In this document: positions 1 through 12,571 of the stretch, in pieces | Numbering within the stretch: position 1 is the first letter of the stretch | Layout of the letters: the number at the start of each line of letters is the position of its first letter | NCBI RefSeq assembly: GCF_964340395.1 | Contig: NC_135551.1 | Span: 4,187,963-4,251,962, forward strand | DNA from: Glandiceps talaboti | Lineage: Eukaryota; Hemichordata; Enteropneusta; Spengelidae | DNA length: 64,000 nucleotides | Direction of reading: 5' to 3' | Notes under the pieces: generated by a model | Told to the model about the DNA's origin: nothing | The model's input: the letters and a program-made list of their open reading frames with translations, nothing else | Database searches by the model: none | Translations under genes and position numbers: made by a program

Positions 1-3000
1 AGCAGCCAATAAGAAAACAAATCTGAATTTAAATGATGGCACTTGGCATCATGTTTGTGCTACATGGTCGTCTACTGACGGTAGCTGGTCGTTATACAAT
101 GATGGTGGCCGTTATGATGGTGGTACTGGTTTCAAACGGGGAAGTACGATCACTGCTAGTGGTAGTTTGGTTCTCGGTCAGGAACAAGATGTCGTTGGTG
201 GAGGATATGATCATAACCAAGCTTTCAAAGGTGTCATCGCCTTTTTCAATATGTGGTCTAAAACTCTGTCAGCAGCTGAGATATTCGATGTTTATACAGA
301 CTGTTCAATTGGTGGTGACGTGTTTAGGTGGAGACCTGCTAGTCTAGACATAAGTGGTGATGCTACCTTGACCTGTGTAGATGTCTGTGGTAAGATGAAG
401 ATTTAATGGCTTGTAATTAGTCCCATGAAAGGTGATGGTATTACAATGCGTTCCACCCATATGTGTATATCCGTTACGTTGGTAATACTTCATTTCTAGA
501 AAAATGAAATATTCATATTCTTTTAAACCTATCACATCACATACCGTATGAAGCGTTCAAATGGCAGTTTCTTTAGCGCCCTATTCATATCTGACAATAT
601 GTGGTCATACTTATCGTCAGAAATCAATGCGTACTGCACAAATCAAAAACCTTAAAGACATAGACCCTTCATCCAATTGTCTACTCCAATATTATGATAT
701 GCAAGCATTCTTTAATAACATTCACCATTACACTAAATTACTTTGACCTTGAGTTTCAATTGTAAAAACGTGCGTTATCAACGAATTTAAAACTTCCTTT
801 GGGTGTATTTCTGGAATGATTAAAATCAGAGTTATCAAGTTTCCTTCTGTGAACACATGATTTATGCTTGCGAAAGATTTAACAAAAAAATTCTAAGCAA
901 AGGCATAAATGTAATCAAATTGGTATAATTCTTTTCAACCCCTAGAATGTACCAATGCCGTAACTTTACCAACAACCAACACTGAAGTAATAGTTCAAGC
1001 ATCTGTGCCACAGTTGTCTGCACTGACAACATGTATCTGGATGAAAGTTAATGACAACCAAATTGGTACACTTGTCTCCTATGCTGTACCTGGTACTGAT
1101 AATGAGTTTCTCATGTACAACACATCAGGCCTGTATATCTTCATCAAAGCAGCCAATAAGAAAACAAATCTGAATTTAAATGATGGCACTTGGCATCATG
1201 TTTGTGCTACATGGTCGTCTACTGACGGTAGCTGGTCGTTATACAATGATGGTGGCCGTTATGATGGTGGTACTGGTTTCAAACGGGGAAGTACGATCAC
1301 TGCTAGTGGTAGTTTGGTTCTCGGTCAGGAACAAGATGTCGTTGGTGGAGGATATGATCATAACCAAGCTTTCAAAGGCGTCATCGCCTTTTTCAATATG
1401 TGGTCTAAAGCTCTGTCAGCAGCTGAGATATTCGATGTTTCTACAGACTGTTCAATTGGTGGTGACGTGTTTAGGTGGAGACCTGCTAGTCTAGACATCA
1501 GTGGTGATGCTACCTTGACCTGTGTAGATGTCTATGGTAAGATGAAGATTTAATGGCTTGTAATTAGTCCCATGAAAGGTGATGGTATTACAATGCGTTC
1601 CACCCATATGTGTATATCCGTTTATACGTTGATAATACTTCATTTCTAGAAAAATGAAATATCCATATTCTTTTAAACCTATCACATCACATACCGTATG
1701 AAGCGTTCGAATGACAGTTTCTTTAGCGCCCTATTCATATCTGACCAAATGTGGTCATACTTATCGTCAGAAATCAATGCGTACTGCACAATTCAAAAAC
1801 CATAAAGACATAGACCCTTCATCCAATTGTCTACTCCTATATTATGATATGCAAGCATTCTTTAATAACATTCACCATTACACTAAATTACTTTGACCGT
1901 GAGTTTCAATTGTAAAAACGTGCGTTATCAACGAATTTAAAACTTCCTTTGGGTGTATTTCTGGAATGATTAAAATCAGAGTTATCAAGTTTCCTTCTGT
2001 GAACACATGATTTATGCTTGCGAAAGATTTAACAAAAAAATTCTCAGCAAAGGCATAAATGTAATCAAATTGGTATAATTCTTTTCAACCCCTAGAATGT
2101 ACCAATGCCGTAACTTTGCCAACAACCAACACTGAAGTAGTAGTTCAAGCACCTGTGCCACAATTGTCTGCACTGACAACATGTATCTGGATGAAAGTTA
2201 ATGACAACCAAATTGGTACACTTGTCTCCTATGCTATACCCGGTACTGATAATGAGTTTCTCATGTACAACACATCAGGCCTGTATATCTTCATCAAAGC
2301 AGCCAATAAGAAAACAAATCTGAATTTAAATGATGGCACTTGGCATCATGTTTGTGCTACATGGTCGTCTACTGACGGTAGCTGGTCGTTATACAATGAT
2401 GGTGGCCGTTATGATGGTGGTACTGGTTTCAAACGGGGAAGTACGATCACTGCTAGTGGTAGTTTGGTTCTCGGTCAGGAACAAGATGTCGTTGGTGGAG
2501 GATATGATCATAACCAAGCTTTCAAAGGTGTCATCGCCTTTTTCAATATGTGGTCTAAAACTCTGTCAGCAGCTGAGATATTCGATGTTTATACAGACTG
2601 TTCAATTGGTGGTGAGTGTTTAGGTGGAGACCTGCTAGTCTAGACATCAGTGGTGATGCTACCTTGACCTGTGTAGATGTCTGTGGTAAGATGAAGATTT
2701 AATGGCTTGTAATTAGTCCCATGAAAGGTGATGGTATTACAATGCGTTCCACCCATATGTGTATATCCGTTACGTTGGTAATACTTCATTTCTAGAAAAA
2801 TGAAATATTCATATTCTTTTAAACCTATCACATCACATACCGTATGAAGTGTTCAAATGGCAGTTTCTTTAGCGCCCTATTCATATCTGACCAAATGTGG
2901 TCATACTTATCGTCAGAAATCAATGCGTACTGCACAAATCAAAAACCATAAAGACATAGACCCTTCATCCAATTGTGTACTCCTATATTATGATATGCAA

Positions 3001-5600
3001 GCATTCTTTAATAACATTCACCATTACACTAAATTACTTTGACCCTGAGTTTCAAATGTAAAAACGTGCGTTATCAACGAATTTAAAACTTCCTTTGGGT
3101 GTATTTCTGGAATGATTAAAATCAGAGTTATCAAGTTTCCTTCTGTGAACACATGATTTATGCTTGCGAAAGATTTAAGAAAAAAATTCTCAGCAAAGGC
3201 ATAAATGTAATCAAATTGGTATAATTCTTTTCAACCCCTAGAATGTACCAATGCCGTAACTTTACCAACAACCAACACTGAAGTAGTAGTTCAAGCATCT
3301 GTGCCACAGTTGTCTGCACTGACAACATGTATCTGGATGAAAGTTAATGACAACCAAATTGGTACACTTGTCTCCTATGCTGTACCTGGTACTGATAATG
3401 AGTTTCTCATGTACAACACATCAGGCCTGTATATCTTCATCAAAGCAGCCAATAAGAAAACAAATCTGAATTTAAATGATGGCACTTGGCATCATGTTTG
3501 TGCTACATGGTCGTCTACTGACGGTAGCTGGTCGTTATACAATGATGGTGGCCGTTATGATGGTGGTACTGGTTTCAAACGGGGAAGTACGATCACTGCT
3601 AGTGGTAGTTTGGTTCTCGGTCAGGAACAAGATGTCGTTGGTGGAGGATATGATCATAACCAAGCTTTCAAAGGTGTCATCGCCTTTTTCAATATGTGGT
3701 CTAAAGCTCTGTCAGCAGCTGAGATATTCGATGTTTATACAGACTGTTCAATTGGTGGTGACGTGTTTAGGTGGAGACCTGCTAGTCTAGACATAAGTGG
3801 TGATGCTACCTTGACCTGTGTAGATGTCTATGGTAAGATGAAGATTTAATGGCTTGTAATTAGTCCCATGAAAGGTGATGGTATTACAATGCGTTCCACC
3901 CATATGTGTATATCCGTTACGTTGGTAATACTTCATTTCTAGAAAAATGAAATATTCATATTCTTTTAAACCTATCACATCACATACCGTATGAAGCGTT
4001 CAAATGGCAGTTTCTTTAGCGCCCTATTCATATCTGACCAAATGTGGTCATACTTATCGTCAGAAATCAATGCGTACTGCACAATTCAAAAACCTTAAAG
4101 ACATAGACCCTCCATCCAATTGTGTACTCCTATATTATGATATGCAAGCATTCTTTAATAACATTCACCATTACACTAAATTACTTTGACCTTGAGTTTC
4201 AATTGTAAAAACGTGCGTTATCAACGAATTTAAAACTTCCTTTGGGTGTATTTCTGGAATGATTAAAATCAGAGTTATCAAGTTTCCTTCTGTGAACACA
4301 TGATTTATGCTTGCGAAAGATTTAACAAAAAAATTCTCAGCAATGGCAATAAATCTAATCAAGTTGGTATAATTCTTTTCAACCCCTAGAATGTACCAAT
4401 GCCGTAACTTTACCAACAACCAACACTGAAGTAGTAGTTCAAGCATCTGTGCCACAGTTGTCTGCACTGACAACATGTATCTGGATGAAAGTTAATGACA
4501 ACCAAATTGGTACACTTGTCTCCTATGCTGTACCTGGTACTGATAATGAGTTTCTCATGTACAACACATCAGGCCTGTATATCTTCATCAAAGCAGCCAA
4601 TAAGAAAACAAATCTGAATTTAAATGATGGCACTTGGCATCATGTTTGTGCTACATGGTCGTCTACTGACGGTAGCTGGTCGTTATACAATGATGGTGGC
4701 CGTTATGATGGTGGTACTGGTTTCAAACGGGAAGTACGATCACTGCTAGTGGTAGTTTGGTTCTCGGTCAGGAACAAGATGTCGTTGGTGGAGGATATGA
4801 TCATAACCAAGCTTTTAAAGGTGTCATCGCCTTTTTCAATATGTGGTCTAAAGCTCTGTCAGCAGCTGAGATATTCGATGTTTATACAGACTGTTCAATT
4901 GGTGGTGACGTGTTTAGGTGGAGACCTGCTAGTCTAGACATAAGTGGTGATGCTACCTTGACCTGTACAGATGTCTGTGGTAAGATGAAGATTTAATGGC
5001 TTGTAATTAGTCCCATGAAAGGTGATGGTATTACAATGCGTTCCACCCATATGTGTATATCCGTTTATACGTTGGTAATACTTCATTTCTAGAAAAATGA
5101 AATATTCATATTCTTTTAAACCTATCACATCACATACCGTATGAAGCGTTCAAATGGCAGTTTCTTTAGCACCCTATTCATATCTGACCAAATGTGGTCA
5201 TACTTATCGTCAGAAATCAATGCGTACTGCACAATTCAAAAACCTTAAAGACATAGACCCTTCATCCAATTGTGTACTCCTATATTATGATATGCAAGCA
5301 TTCTTTAATAACATTCACCATTACACTAAATTACTTTGACCTTGAGTTTCAATTGTAAAAACGTGCGTTATCAACGAATTTAAAACTTCCTTTGGGTGTA
5401 TTTCTGGAATGATTAAAATCAGAGTTATCAAGTTTCCTTCTGTAAACACATGATTTATGCTTGCGAAAGATTTAACAAAAAAATTCTCAGCAATGGCAAT
5501 AAATCTAATCAAGTTGGTATAATTCTTTTCAACCCCTAGAATGTACCAATGCTGTAATTTTACCCACAACCAACACTGAAGTAGTAGTCCAAACATCTGT
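1..5600 (+). repeat. Tandem array of about 1.15-kb exon-plus-intron units
   Basis: The unit is one pentraxin exon (590-591 bp) plus one intron (390-945, 1537-2095, 2686-3241, 3833-4389, 4980-5539; 556-560 bp). Introns are almost as similar as exons, differing at a handful of bases, which implies very recent unequal crossing-over or gene conversion. Similarity falls off in the second half of the last exon (after about 5880) and stops after the coding end. Confidence 0.95.
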
Positions 5601-6132
5601 GCCACAATTATCTGCACTGACAGCATGTATCTGGATGAAAGCTATTGGCAACCAAATCGGTACACTTGTCTCCTATGCTGTACCCGGTACTGATAATGAA
5701 TTTATCATGTACGACACATCGGGCCTGTACATCTTCATCAAAGCAGCCAATAAGAAAACAAATCTGAATTTAAATGATGGCACTTGGCATCATGTTTGTG
5801 CTACATGGTCGTCTACTGACGGTAGCTGGTCGTTATACAATGATGGTGGCCGATATGATGGTGGTACTGGTTTCAAACAAGGTAGCACAATCACTGGAGG
5901 TGGTACTTTGGTCCTTGGTCAGGAACAAGATGTCGTTGGTGGAGGATATGATCAAAGCCAGGCTTTCACCGGAGTTCTGGCATTCTTCAATCTATGGTCC
6001 AATGCATTAAGTTCATCCGAAATTGCCAAAGTGCATGATGGATTTCCATTAGACGGCAATGTGTTTTCATGGTCTGTGGAGGGTCTTGCAATGAGAGGTG
6101 ATGCAAGTACTACTTGTGTCGTCAAAGAGTAA
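1..6132 (+). CDS. Tandem multi-pentraxin-domain protein, 3' part of gene
   Basis: Six consecutive pentraxin-domain exons are visible: 1-389 (5' cut by the window), 946-1536, 2096-2685, 3242-3832, 4390-4979 and terminal 5540-6132 (TAA). Full exons are 591 bp (197 residues), begin after CCCCTAG and end at G|GTAAGA, phase 1-1, so they can be added or skipped without shifting frame. Each domain carries HVCATWSS, an exact match to the pentraxin signature HxCx[ST]Wx[ST]. It also has GTDNEF and LGQEQD, the last followed by YDHNQ, matching the calcium-binding D-N, E-Q-D, acidic and Q positions of C-reactive protein, and the two cysteines of the conserved disulfide (TTCIW, HVCAT). Pentraxins are secreted calcium-dependent recognition lectins; tandem fusion of six or more domains is unusual. 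The last exon is the most diverged and supplies the C-terminus (ending VVKE). Exons 2096-2685 and 4390-4979 each lack one base and would shift frame if spliced as written. The signal peptide and 5' exons lie outside the window. Confidence 0.88.
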
Positions 6133-6319
6133 TATGGAAAACTTCATTTCAATAATTACTTTCGTAGCTCTTTACTATCATTTTTAATTTTTCTAGCCAT
6201 TGCATAAATAACGGTTCAAATATAGATTATTCTATTTACCTATTTGCTTGCATGATTTCATAGAATTTAGAGTATGAAATGTTATTATCAATTGGATAGT
6301 CATATGATAAGTAGGCGTG

Positions 6320-6335
6320 AATAAAATTGAATAAA
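6320..6335 (+). promoter_or_regulatory. Candidate polyadenylation signals (two AATAAA)
   Basis: Two AATAAA hexamers at 6320-6325 and 6330-6335 lie about 190 bp after the pentraxin stop codon. This is a sensible 3' UTR length; cleavage-site evidence is absent. Confidence 0.5.
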
Positions 6336-7085
6336 ACTAGCAATGTGAAGAGAACAATTAAACGAATAATATCCAAACGGTTGAAGGACACTTTAAAGAA
6401 ATAAATCGATATTTGGTTTATTTTAATTACATCTCTGACATGCAGATTTGATGGTGATAAAACGTATGTAATTGTTATACATTTTCTTTTTAAATTTGTT
6501 GGTAATGTTACGGATCATAAATGGATCATATTCACTGCTAATTCCGATTAAAGGTGAACCATTGGAAAGAACATAATTATATTCTTTTAAACTTATACTC
6601 CATTAATCATGGGATGTGTTTTCAAAAACCAAACATCTTGATGTTGGTAAAACGTGTAGTTGTTTGCAGTGGTCGTTATACTTTTAACTTAATATGTTGG
6701 TTAAAACACGGAACTGTAAACCTTAGCAGAAAAGTTGTTTCTAGTAAATAAGTATTATTGTTTGTGACAAACAACACACGTTTCTTTGAATTTCATTAAA
6801 ACATTTTAGCTTCTTACAAATACCGATTTAACACATTCATTGTGTCTACGATTAATTGGCAATAAACTGTTATTCACACAAACTTTCTGGTCGACTTGCT
6901 ATTTGTTCAGTTATAATTATTATTTTTGTTGAGACTATCGACCAAATACTCATTTTTTCACTCCTTACCTTAAAGTGCTGCTAGACACTTTCAAAACGCT
7001 TAAAATGATATGCAAGACATCTAGACTGACAAAAGATAACTACAAGGACTAGTTGAAAAGCAAACAGTAGCTAGAAATTACATTT
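6336..7085. other. Intergenic, no feature recognised
   Basis: AT-rich sequence downstream of the pentraxin gene. Only short open frames, no splice-supported exon and no clear repeat were seen. Confidence 0.5.
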
Positions 7086-7087
7086 AT

Positions 7088-7395
7088 TGCCTAGCTCTGA
7101 GGGCACAATTAGACGTCTACCACTTTGAGGGATGTTATGCAGCAATGTTTTCCGAGGTAATATGTTTATAACACATATTCCCAGGCCACGCTCTTTCCAA
7201 CGCAAATCACTGGTATAATTAACGTCAGTGCTACAGCACTAACAGGGAAAGTAGAAAACAAATAATGCCCCTGTACAAATGTATGTAAATTGAGGTCACT
7301 ATGGGTCAATGGTCCATACCATGTGACACGGTCTAAGCCAATCACTTAAGGCTGTATACAACGTTATGTGTTATAATATTTGATCATATCAAATT
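7088..7395. repeat. Dispersed repeat, related to 43500-43800
   Basis: The stretch around 7285-7370 (AATTGAGGTCACTATGGGTC, then a CATGTGACACGGTCTAAGCC-like block and CCAATCA) recurs at 43707-43775. The nearby AGACGTCTAC at 7110-7120 matches AGACGTCTACTGGTGCCC at 43531-43580. The two loci therefore share a transposon-like repeat, probably a foldback or MITE family; this copy is degraded. Confidence 0.6.
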
Positions 7396-7849
7396 ACAGT
7401 ATGATTTAGTTCAATGGTGCACATAAAACCACAAGGGATATGGATTTTTGCTGCTTAAGAAGAAACAAACATTTAAAAGGGAATGATAAATTTGCCATTA
7501 CTATCAAAATGATATGACAAGTTGCGCTACCATGCCAAGCTCAAAGAAAACTTGGAGTTATTATTTCTTAAAACGTGTATTTTGATCTTGAATTTAGCTG
7601 TCACAGTGTTAAGTGCCTGGGTAAAACGTTATGCCAAAAGTGAGTTCATGTGCTAAAGGTGCTTATTAAAGTACAAGGAGATTTGGAACTTTCGTGTGCA
7701 CTGTTTATTAAAATTCATTGGTAACCAAACTATGTCGTTATGTCACTTTTACATCATATCTGTATACCTGATTAGAGCCCTACCAGTTACTGAACATGAT
7801 TCAATAGGTTTTAGTAGTTGAAGTAATATAAGGATACTCTTAATATCAA

Positions 7850-8545
7850 ACAAAGGCAACCACAAAGTCTATCAAGTAACAGACTGCACCACTTTAAACA
7901 AAACTAACCACCAGAGACCATAAAGTTACTGAATGTGCCCCTGTAAACAAAAGTAGCCACACACACCATAGATTTACAGACTGTGTCTCTGGCAAGAAAA
8001 GTGTTCTCAGACCATGAATGTACAAACGTAGCCAAAAAGACCATCAAGTTACAAAGGTAGCCACAAAGACCATCAATTTATAGACCATGTCACTTTAAAC
8101 AAAAGTAACCACAAGGTTCATACAGTTACAGATCAAAACGTAAGTAACCACTAAGTCCGTATAGTTACAAACTGTGTCCCTTTAATAAAGGTAACCACAA
8201 ATTTAAAGGCCATTAACTTACAGACTGTACCCTTTAAACAAAGGTAACGAGTAAAGACCATACAGTTATAGCCTGTGCCCTGTTAAAATAAAGAAACCAA
8301 CAAAGACAATACATCAGTTATTGACTGTACCCCTTTCCACCAATACCGGTAAGTACCAAAGACCATAAACTTAAATATTGCATCCCTTTAAACAAATATA
8401 AGGTAACCAGCAAAGACCATAACGTTACTGACCTTGCCCCTTAGAACAAAAGTGGCCACACAGACAATACACTTACATACTGCACCCCTTTAAACAAAGG
8501 AACTACCAAGGACCATAAAGTTACAGACTGTAACCCTTTAGGACC
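7850..8545. repeat. Degenerate minisatellite, period about 50-60 bp
   Basis: A dozen or so diverged units each read roughly: ACCACAAAGACCATA, AGTTACAGACTG, a short CCCCTTTAAACAAA block and GTAACC. Unit lengths vary by several bases. No coding sense is visible on either strand. Confidence 0.75.
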
Positions 8546-8632
8546 GGTCAGTTTCTCCAGCCGGTATGGGGGTGGTAGTGTTGGTGGTGGATTTTTCCAT
8601 CGAGCTGACGAAAAGTCACTGCCCCCCCTTCT

Positions 8633-8785
<153 letters not shown>

Positions 8786-8899
8786 AACCAAAAACAGGCT
8801 AACACCCCCCACCCCATCACATAATTCTAAAACGTAGTGACCCCCATATATCATATTTACATGACAGGTATTTGGTCGTGACTCAGAGTGGATTGCTTG

Positions 8900-9480
8900 A
8901 CTAAATACTTTAAATGATAGCATTATACTAAGTTAGCGACTACACGGTAAATATATTCACAAAGACGTTGAATAGCATCTTGGCAAAGGTAGAGGAAATG
9001 CTTTGTATGAGAAGTACATACACCTCTCATGCGGATATTGGAGGTTTATTGACACTTAAAGCCAATTTCTAGGCTATTCAGACCATTTCAGACAATATTT
9101 CCAAGGTTTCCAAGACCGCACAAAGATGTAAATTGTAACTACACAGTGATAAAATGTTTGATAGCATCTTGACAGGTACGGGGAAGAGTTTTAGACTGGG
9201 ATATGAGATATGTTCACGGCTCGTGAGGGGGGGGGGGGTCTTAGGGTCTCCCCCTTGAAGTCCTGGAGCTTGTTTACTCTTACAAAATTGTAAAGCCAAC
9301 ATGATGTATGCTATTCAGAGCCCTTCAGACAATAACTACTTCCAAGCTTTACAAGACAGCACCATCACCATCAGGTATCCGTGATCAAACTATTATTTAC
9401 ACATAGGGTTGAAATATGTTCGATATCATTACAGTAAAGGTCAGCACATCTGATGGTTGCATCATTGGCAGGGGGAGAGT
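8900..9480. repeat. Degenerate long tandem repeat
   Basis: Three weakly similar segments share the order: TTACACATAG/ACTACACGGT-like block, ATAGCATCTTG with GGTA (8970, 9161, and a diverged form near 9420), GCTATTCAGA...TTCAGACAATA, and TTCCAAG...AAGAC. Spacing is irregular (about 190-260 bp). A related fragment appears in the 11.2-kb duplication. Confidence 0.4.
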
Positions 9481-11140
9481 TGACATTACCATTACAGATA
9501 TAAAGTCACTATTAGGTTAGAGAACTTTAGTAGGTGCTCATACCTACTATATATGTACATAATAGAAACTGGAATCTGATGAGATGTGGTGATTTGTAGT
9601 GTAGATACATGTAACGTGTAGTGCCCGAAATAGAAAGCATACGATGTGTATTAATCCCTTCATACTGAGGGGTAGAACAAGTTAGATTAACTTTTTTTAT
9701 AAACTATCTAGGAAGATTACCATTACAGAAATTTCAACATTTGCCTTACAGTGTAATTATTTGAAGCTTTATTGGCCATTGATTGTGAAATACCCAAGTA
9801 TATTTATATGACATATTCTGTAACTAGTGTAGTAGGTAATACATGTATATGTATAGTTATGTTTGAGTGTCACTCCGGGTGAAGTAATATTTAAAAGACT
9901 ATAGGTAGGAAACAGGGACAAAAAAAAATTCAAGTTCAGACAAGGTTATGCCACTGTAGATTAATGGATTTTTTCTACCATCAAAACCCAGAACACAATA
10001 ACTCCCTATCCACAATTTCCAAAACAGGATGACCCCCAATCCCAATCCAAACCCCCCTCCCCCTTTAAGCAAACGTAACCATTAGCTTTTCGTATCATCA
10101 TGTAAATTTCTGCTGAGAAACTAAATTTTGTGTGAGCATTCCTAGTTAACGTTGCCATATGGATGACAAGGTGATAGTTATTTTAGATTGTTTATTCATA
10201 AACCAACTTTACTATGTTTTCCTACTTGAAAAAAAAAACAATGTGAAACAACAACAGTGATGAGTCCTTGTATGTTACTCAACAATTGCAAAATGTTATA
10301 ACAAACATTGTTTAGATTTTGTACAATTCATCGAGTAACAAAAAGGGACTTGGTATATATTTCACATACTGGTTTCAAGTATGAAAACACAGTAGAGTTG
10401 ATATATGAACAACAAATCTAAAACAAATACCAACTTTTCATCCCTATTGCCACTTTAAAACTGGGTAGGCTTTTGTAGTATGGGGTCCCTATGACGAAAG
10501 AGACAAGTGCTGCCCTTTAACCTGATGTGTGTAAATCTGAGCACATGCCACTTGATGGCGCTGTTCACAAAACCCAGACAAGTAATCATTGACAACTACT
10601 TTGTTTTCAGGTTGACCTTAATGGCTGTAACACAAAACTACAGCTTTGTGATTAAGGTAAATCTGTGTGCAATTCTTGCCATTCACAATAACCAAAACGC
10701 GAAAGCTACAAAGTGACAAACTGCCTAGGTTGTTTCATAACCCACCATGATGCCCTGTTCCCGGGACCTGTTCTTAGAGAGTCAATATATGCCATTTCGT
10801 TATGACTGCATAAATATATTCCAGGAGTCGAAAGACCATAATATATTTGTGTAATAATGTATTTGCCTTGTCACTAGGAAACATGAAACATGCAGTTTCC
10901 ATCGTCAGAAAAACCACTAACCTCTTTACGGCAGCGTTTAACAGACGCCCCCGTATATTTTTCGTTGCGTCAGTAGAAAAATTTACTCAGATTTGTGAGG
11001 AATGGAAATTTCGAGTGTATTTTTAGTAATTTTTAATAAAAATATGATATTGGAACTTTCAATACAGAATAAGGAGCTGGTCACTGTTTTTGGTGGGGAT
11101 GTCAGCAGAATGATACCGCCTATAATTTAGTTTAATATTG
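9481..11140. other. Intergenic, no gene recognised
   Basis: AT-rich sequence with scattered homopolymer runs (for example A-runs near 9920 and 10230). A 69-codon frame at 10507-10716 has no recognisable motif or splice support. Confidence 0.5.
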
Positions 11141-11218
11141 AGACCCCCCCCCCCTCACCCCCCCCCCCCCATTTTTTCACATTTCGGGTAGCCAATCAAA
11201 GTCGTGACTCGAAGGGTA

Positions 11219-11388
11219 GAGTGACTCTAAATCTCGCATACAATATATATGTGATACTTTACAAGACACCATTATCATATATTAGGTACTTATATTTACA
11301 CAGAGTGACTCTAAATCTCGCATACAATATATATGTGATACTTTACTAGACACCATTATCATATATTTGGTACTTATATTTACACAGA
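11219..11388. repeat. 84-bp direct duplication
   Basis: Two copies, starting near 11221 and 11305, differ at only a few positions (for example ACAAGACACC versus ACTAGACACC). They are preceded by poly-C tracts at 11144-11170. Confidence 0.9.
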
Positions 11389-11454
11389 GTTGATTTTTTA
11401 AATTAATAACAGCATGACAGTAACAGATCATCTAATGGGCAGCGGTGTCAATGG

Positions 11455-11509
<55 letters not shown>

Positions 11510-11527
11510 TGGGGTTGTTTGTTTTTG

Positions 11528-11570
<43 letters not shown>

Positions 11571-11572
11571 GA
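11455..11572. repeat. (GTT)n and (ACAG)n microsatellites
   Basis: GTT repeats run from about 11457 to 11507. ACAG repeats occupy about 11529-11570. Confidence 0.95.
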
Positions 11573-12278
11573 AAGGTAGGTAGACAGAGAAGGGAACTGT
11601 CCTCTAAAGGTTTTTTCACTCGGCCATGAGCGTCAATTTTTACGCTGTACGTAGACTTGAAGGGAGGTGGGAGTGGGTTTGTTACTGTCGATGTTTGTTT
11701 TGTGGAAAGGTTGAAATTAGTTTCTAGTCATTAATTTCAATATATATGCACAAATTAAGATATAAACAAGCCTTTACACCTTCCAAATCGCGTCTGTGCA
11801 GATTTTAATTAAAGAAGCCAAAAAAAATCAAGTTTAAAAGAAAATAAAGTTCTCGATTCATTTTATGATAACACGCTACGTACTCAACAGTAACTTGTAA
11901 TATCATTCTGACAGTTCCGATAGTGTACGTGAATACTAGCTCCTTGATACGCAGGGTTTGTTCCTGTTCCCGGGTACATCACCTATTTTCAACTTCATAG
12001 GACATGAATAGACGGAGGATATTTTGAAATAGCGTCCCCAGCGGTGAAACTGGTAGCTGAAAGTATATGGACGCGTCACCCAGTAATATCATCGACTAGA
12101 ACAATTATGGAAACAACATCCTTTTTCTTAAAAAATAAAATGTGTTTTCTCCAAATGTGCCATGATAAATTCATTAAACCAGGTTGAATCCATGCAATCA
12201 GCAAGTTAGACATCCTAAATATATTGGTTAGGAGCTTGACATCACAGCTGTAACCAAGTGTTGACTACCTTACATGTG

Positions 12279-12279
<1 letters not shown>

Positions 12280-12335
<56 letters not shown>
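12280..12335. repeat. (TA)n microsatellite
   Basis: Alternating TA tract followed by a short TATG run. Confidence 0.95.
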
Positions 12336-12337
<2 letters not shown>

Positions 12338-12538
12338 GTATGTATGTATTTCAGTGTCCTCCCTAACCATATTGTTAATATTTGCCAGTGTTGCAGAAAA
12401 TTTAAATAACAAAATTTTAATCATTTATGTATTTTCTCCTTTTTGTTTTCAAGCTTCCATGATGTGAAACCTCAAACACAAAGGTCTATAGAACACCCCT
12501 CTTTTTTATAATGGTGACAACCACATTTCTTATAATGG

Positions 12539-12539
<1 letters not shown>

Positions 12540-12570
<31 letters not shown>
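12540..12570. repeat. Poly-G run, about 31 bp
   Basis: Uninterrupted G. The exact length is likely unreliable in any assembly, and such runs can form quadruplexes. Confidence 0.95.

Positions 12571-12571
<1 letters not shown>

Noticed and set aside
344-5128. Repeated minus-strand frames of 63-64 codons and plus-strand frames of 61 codons in each pentraxin unit
   Set aside because: They span exon ends and introns of the tandem array, change with single substitutions, and have no independent support.
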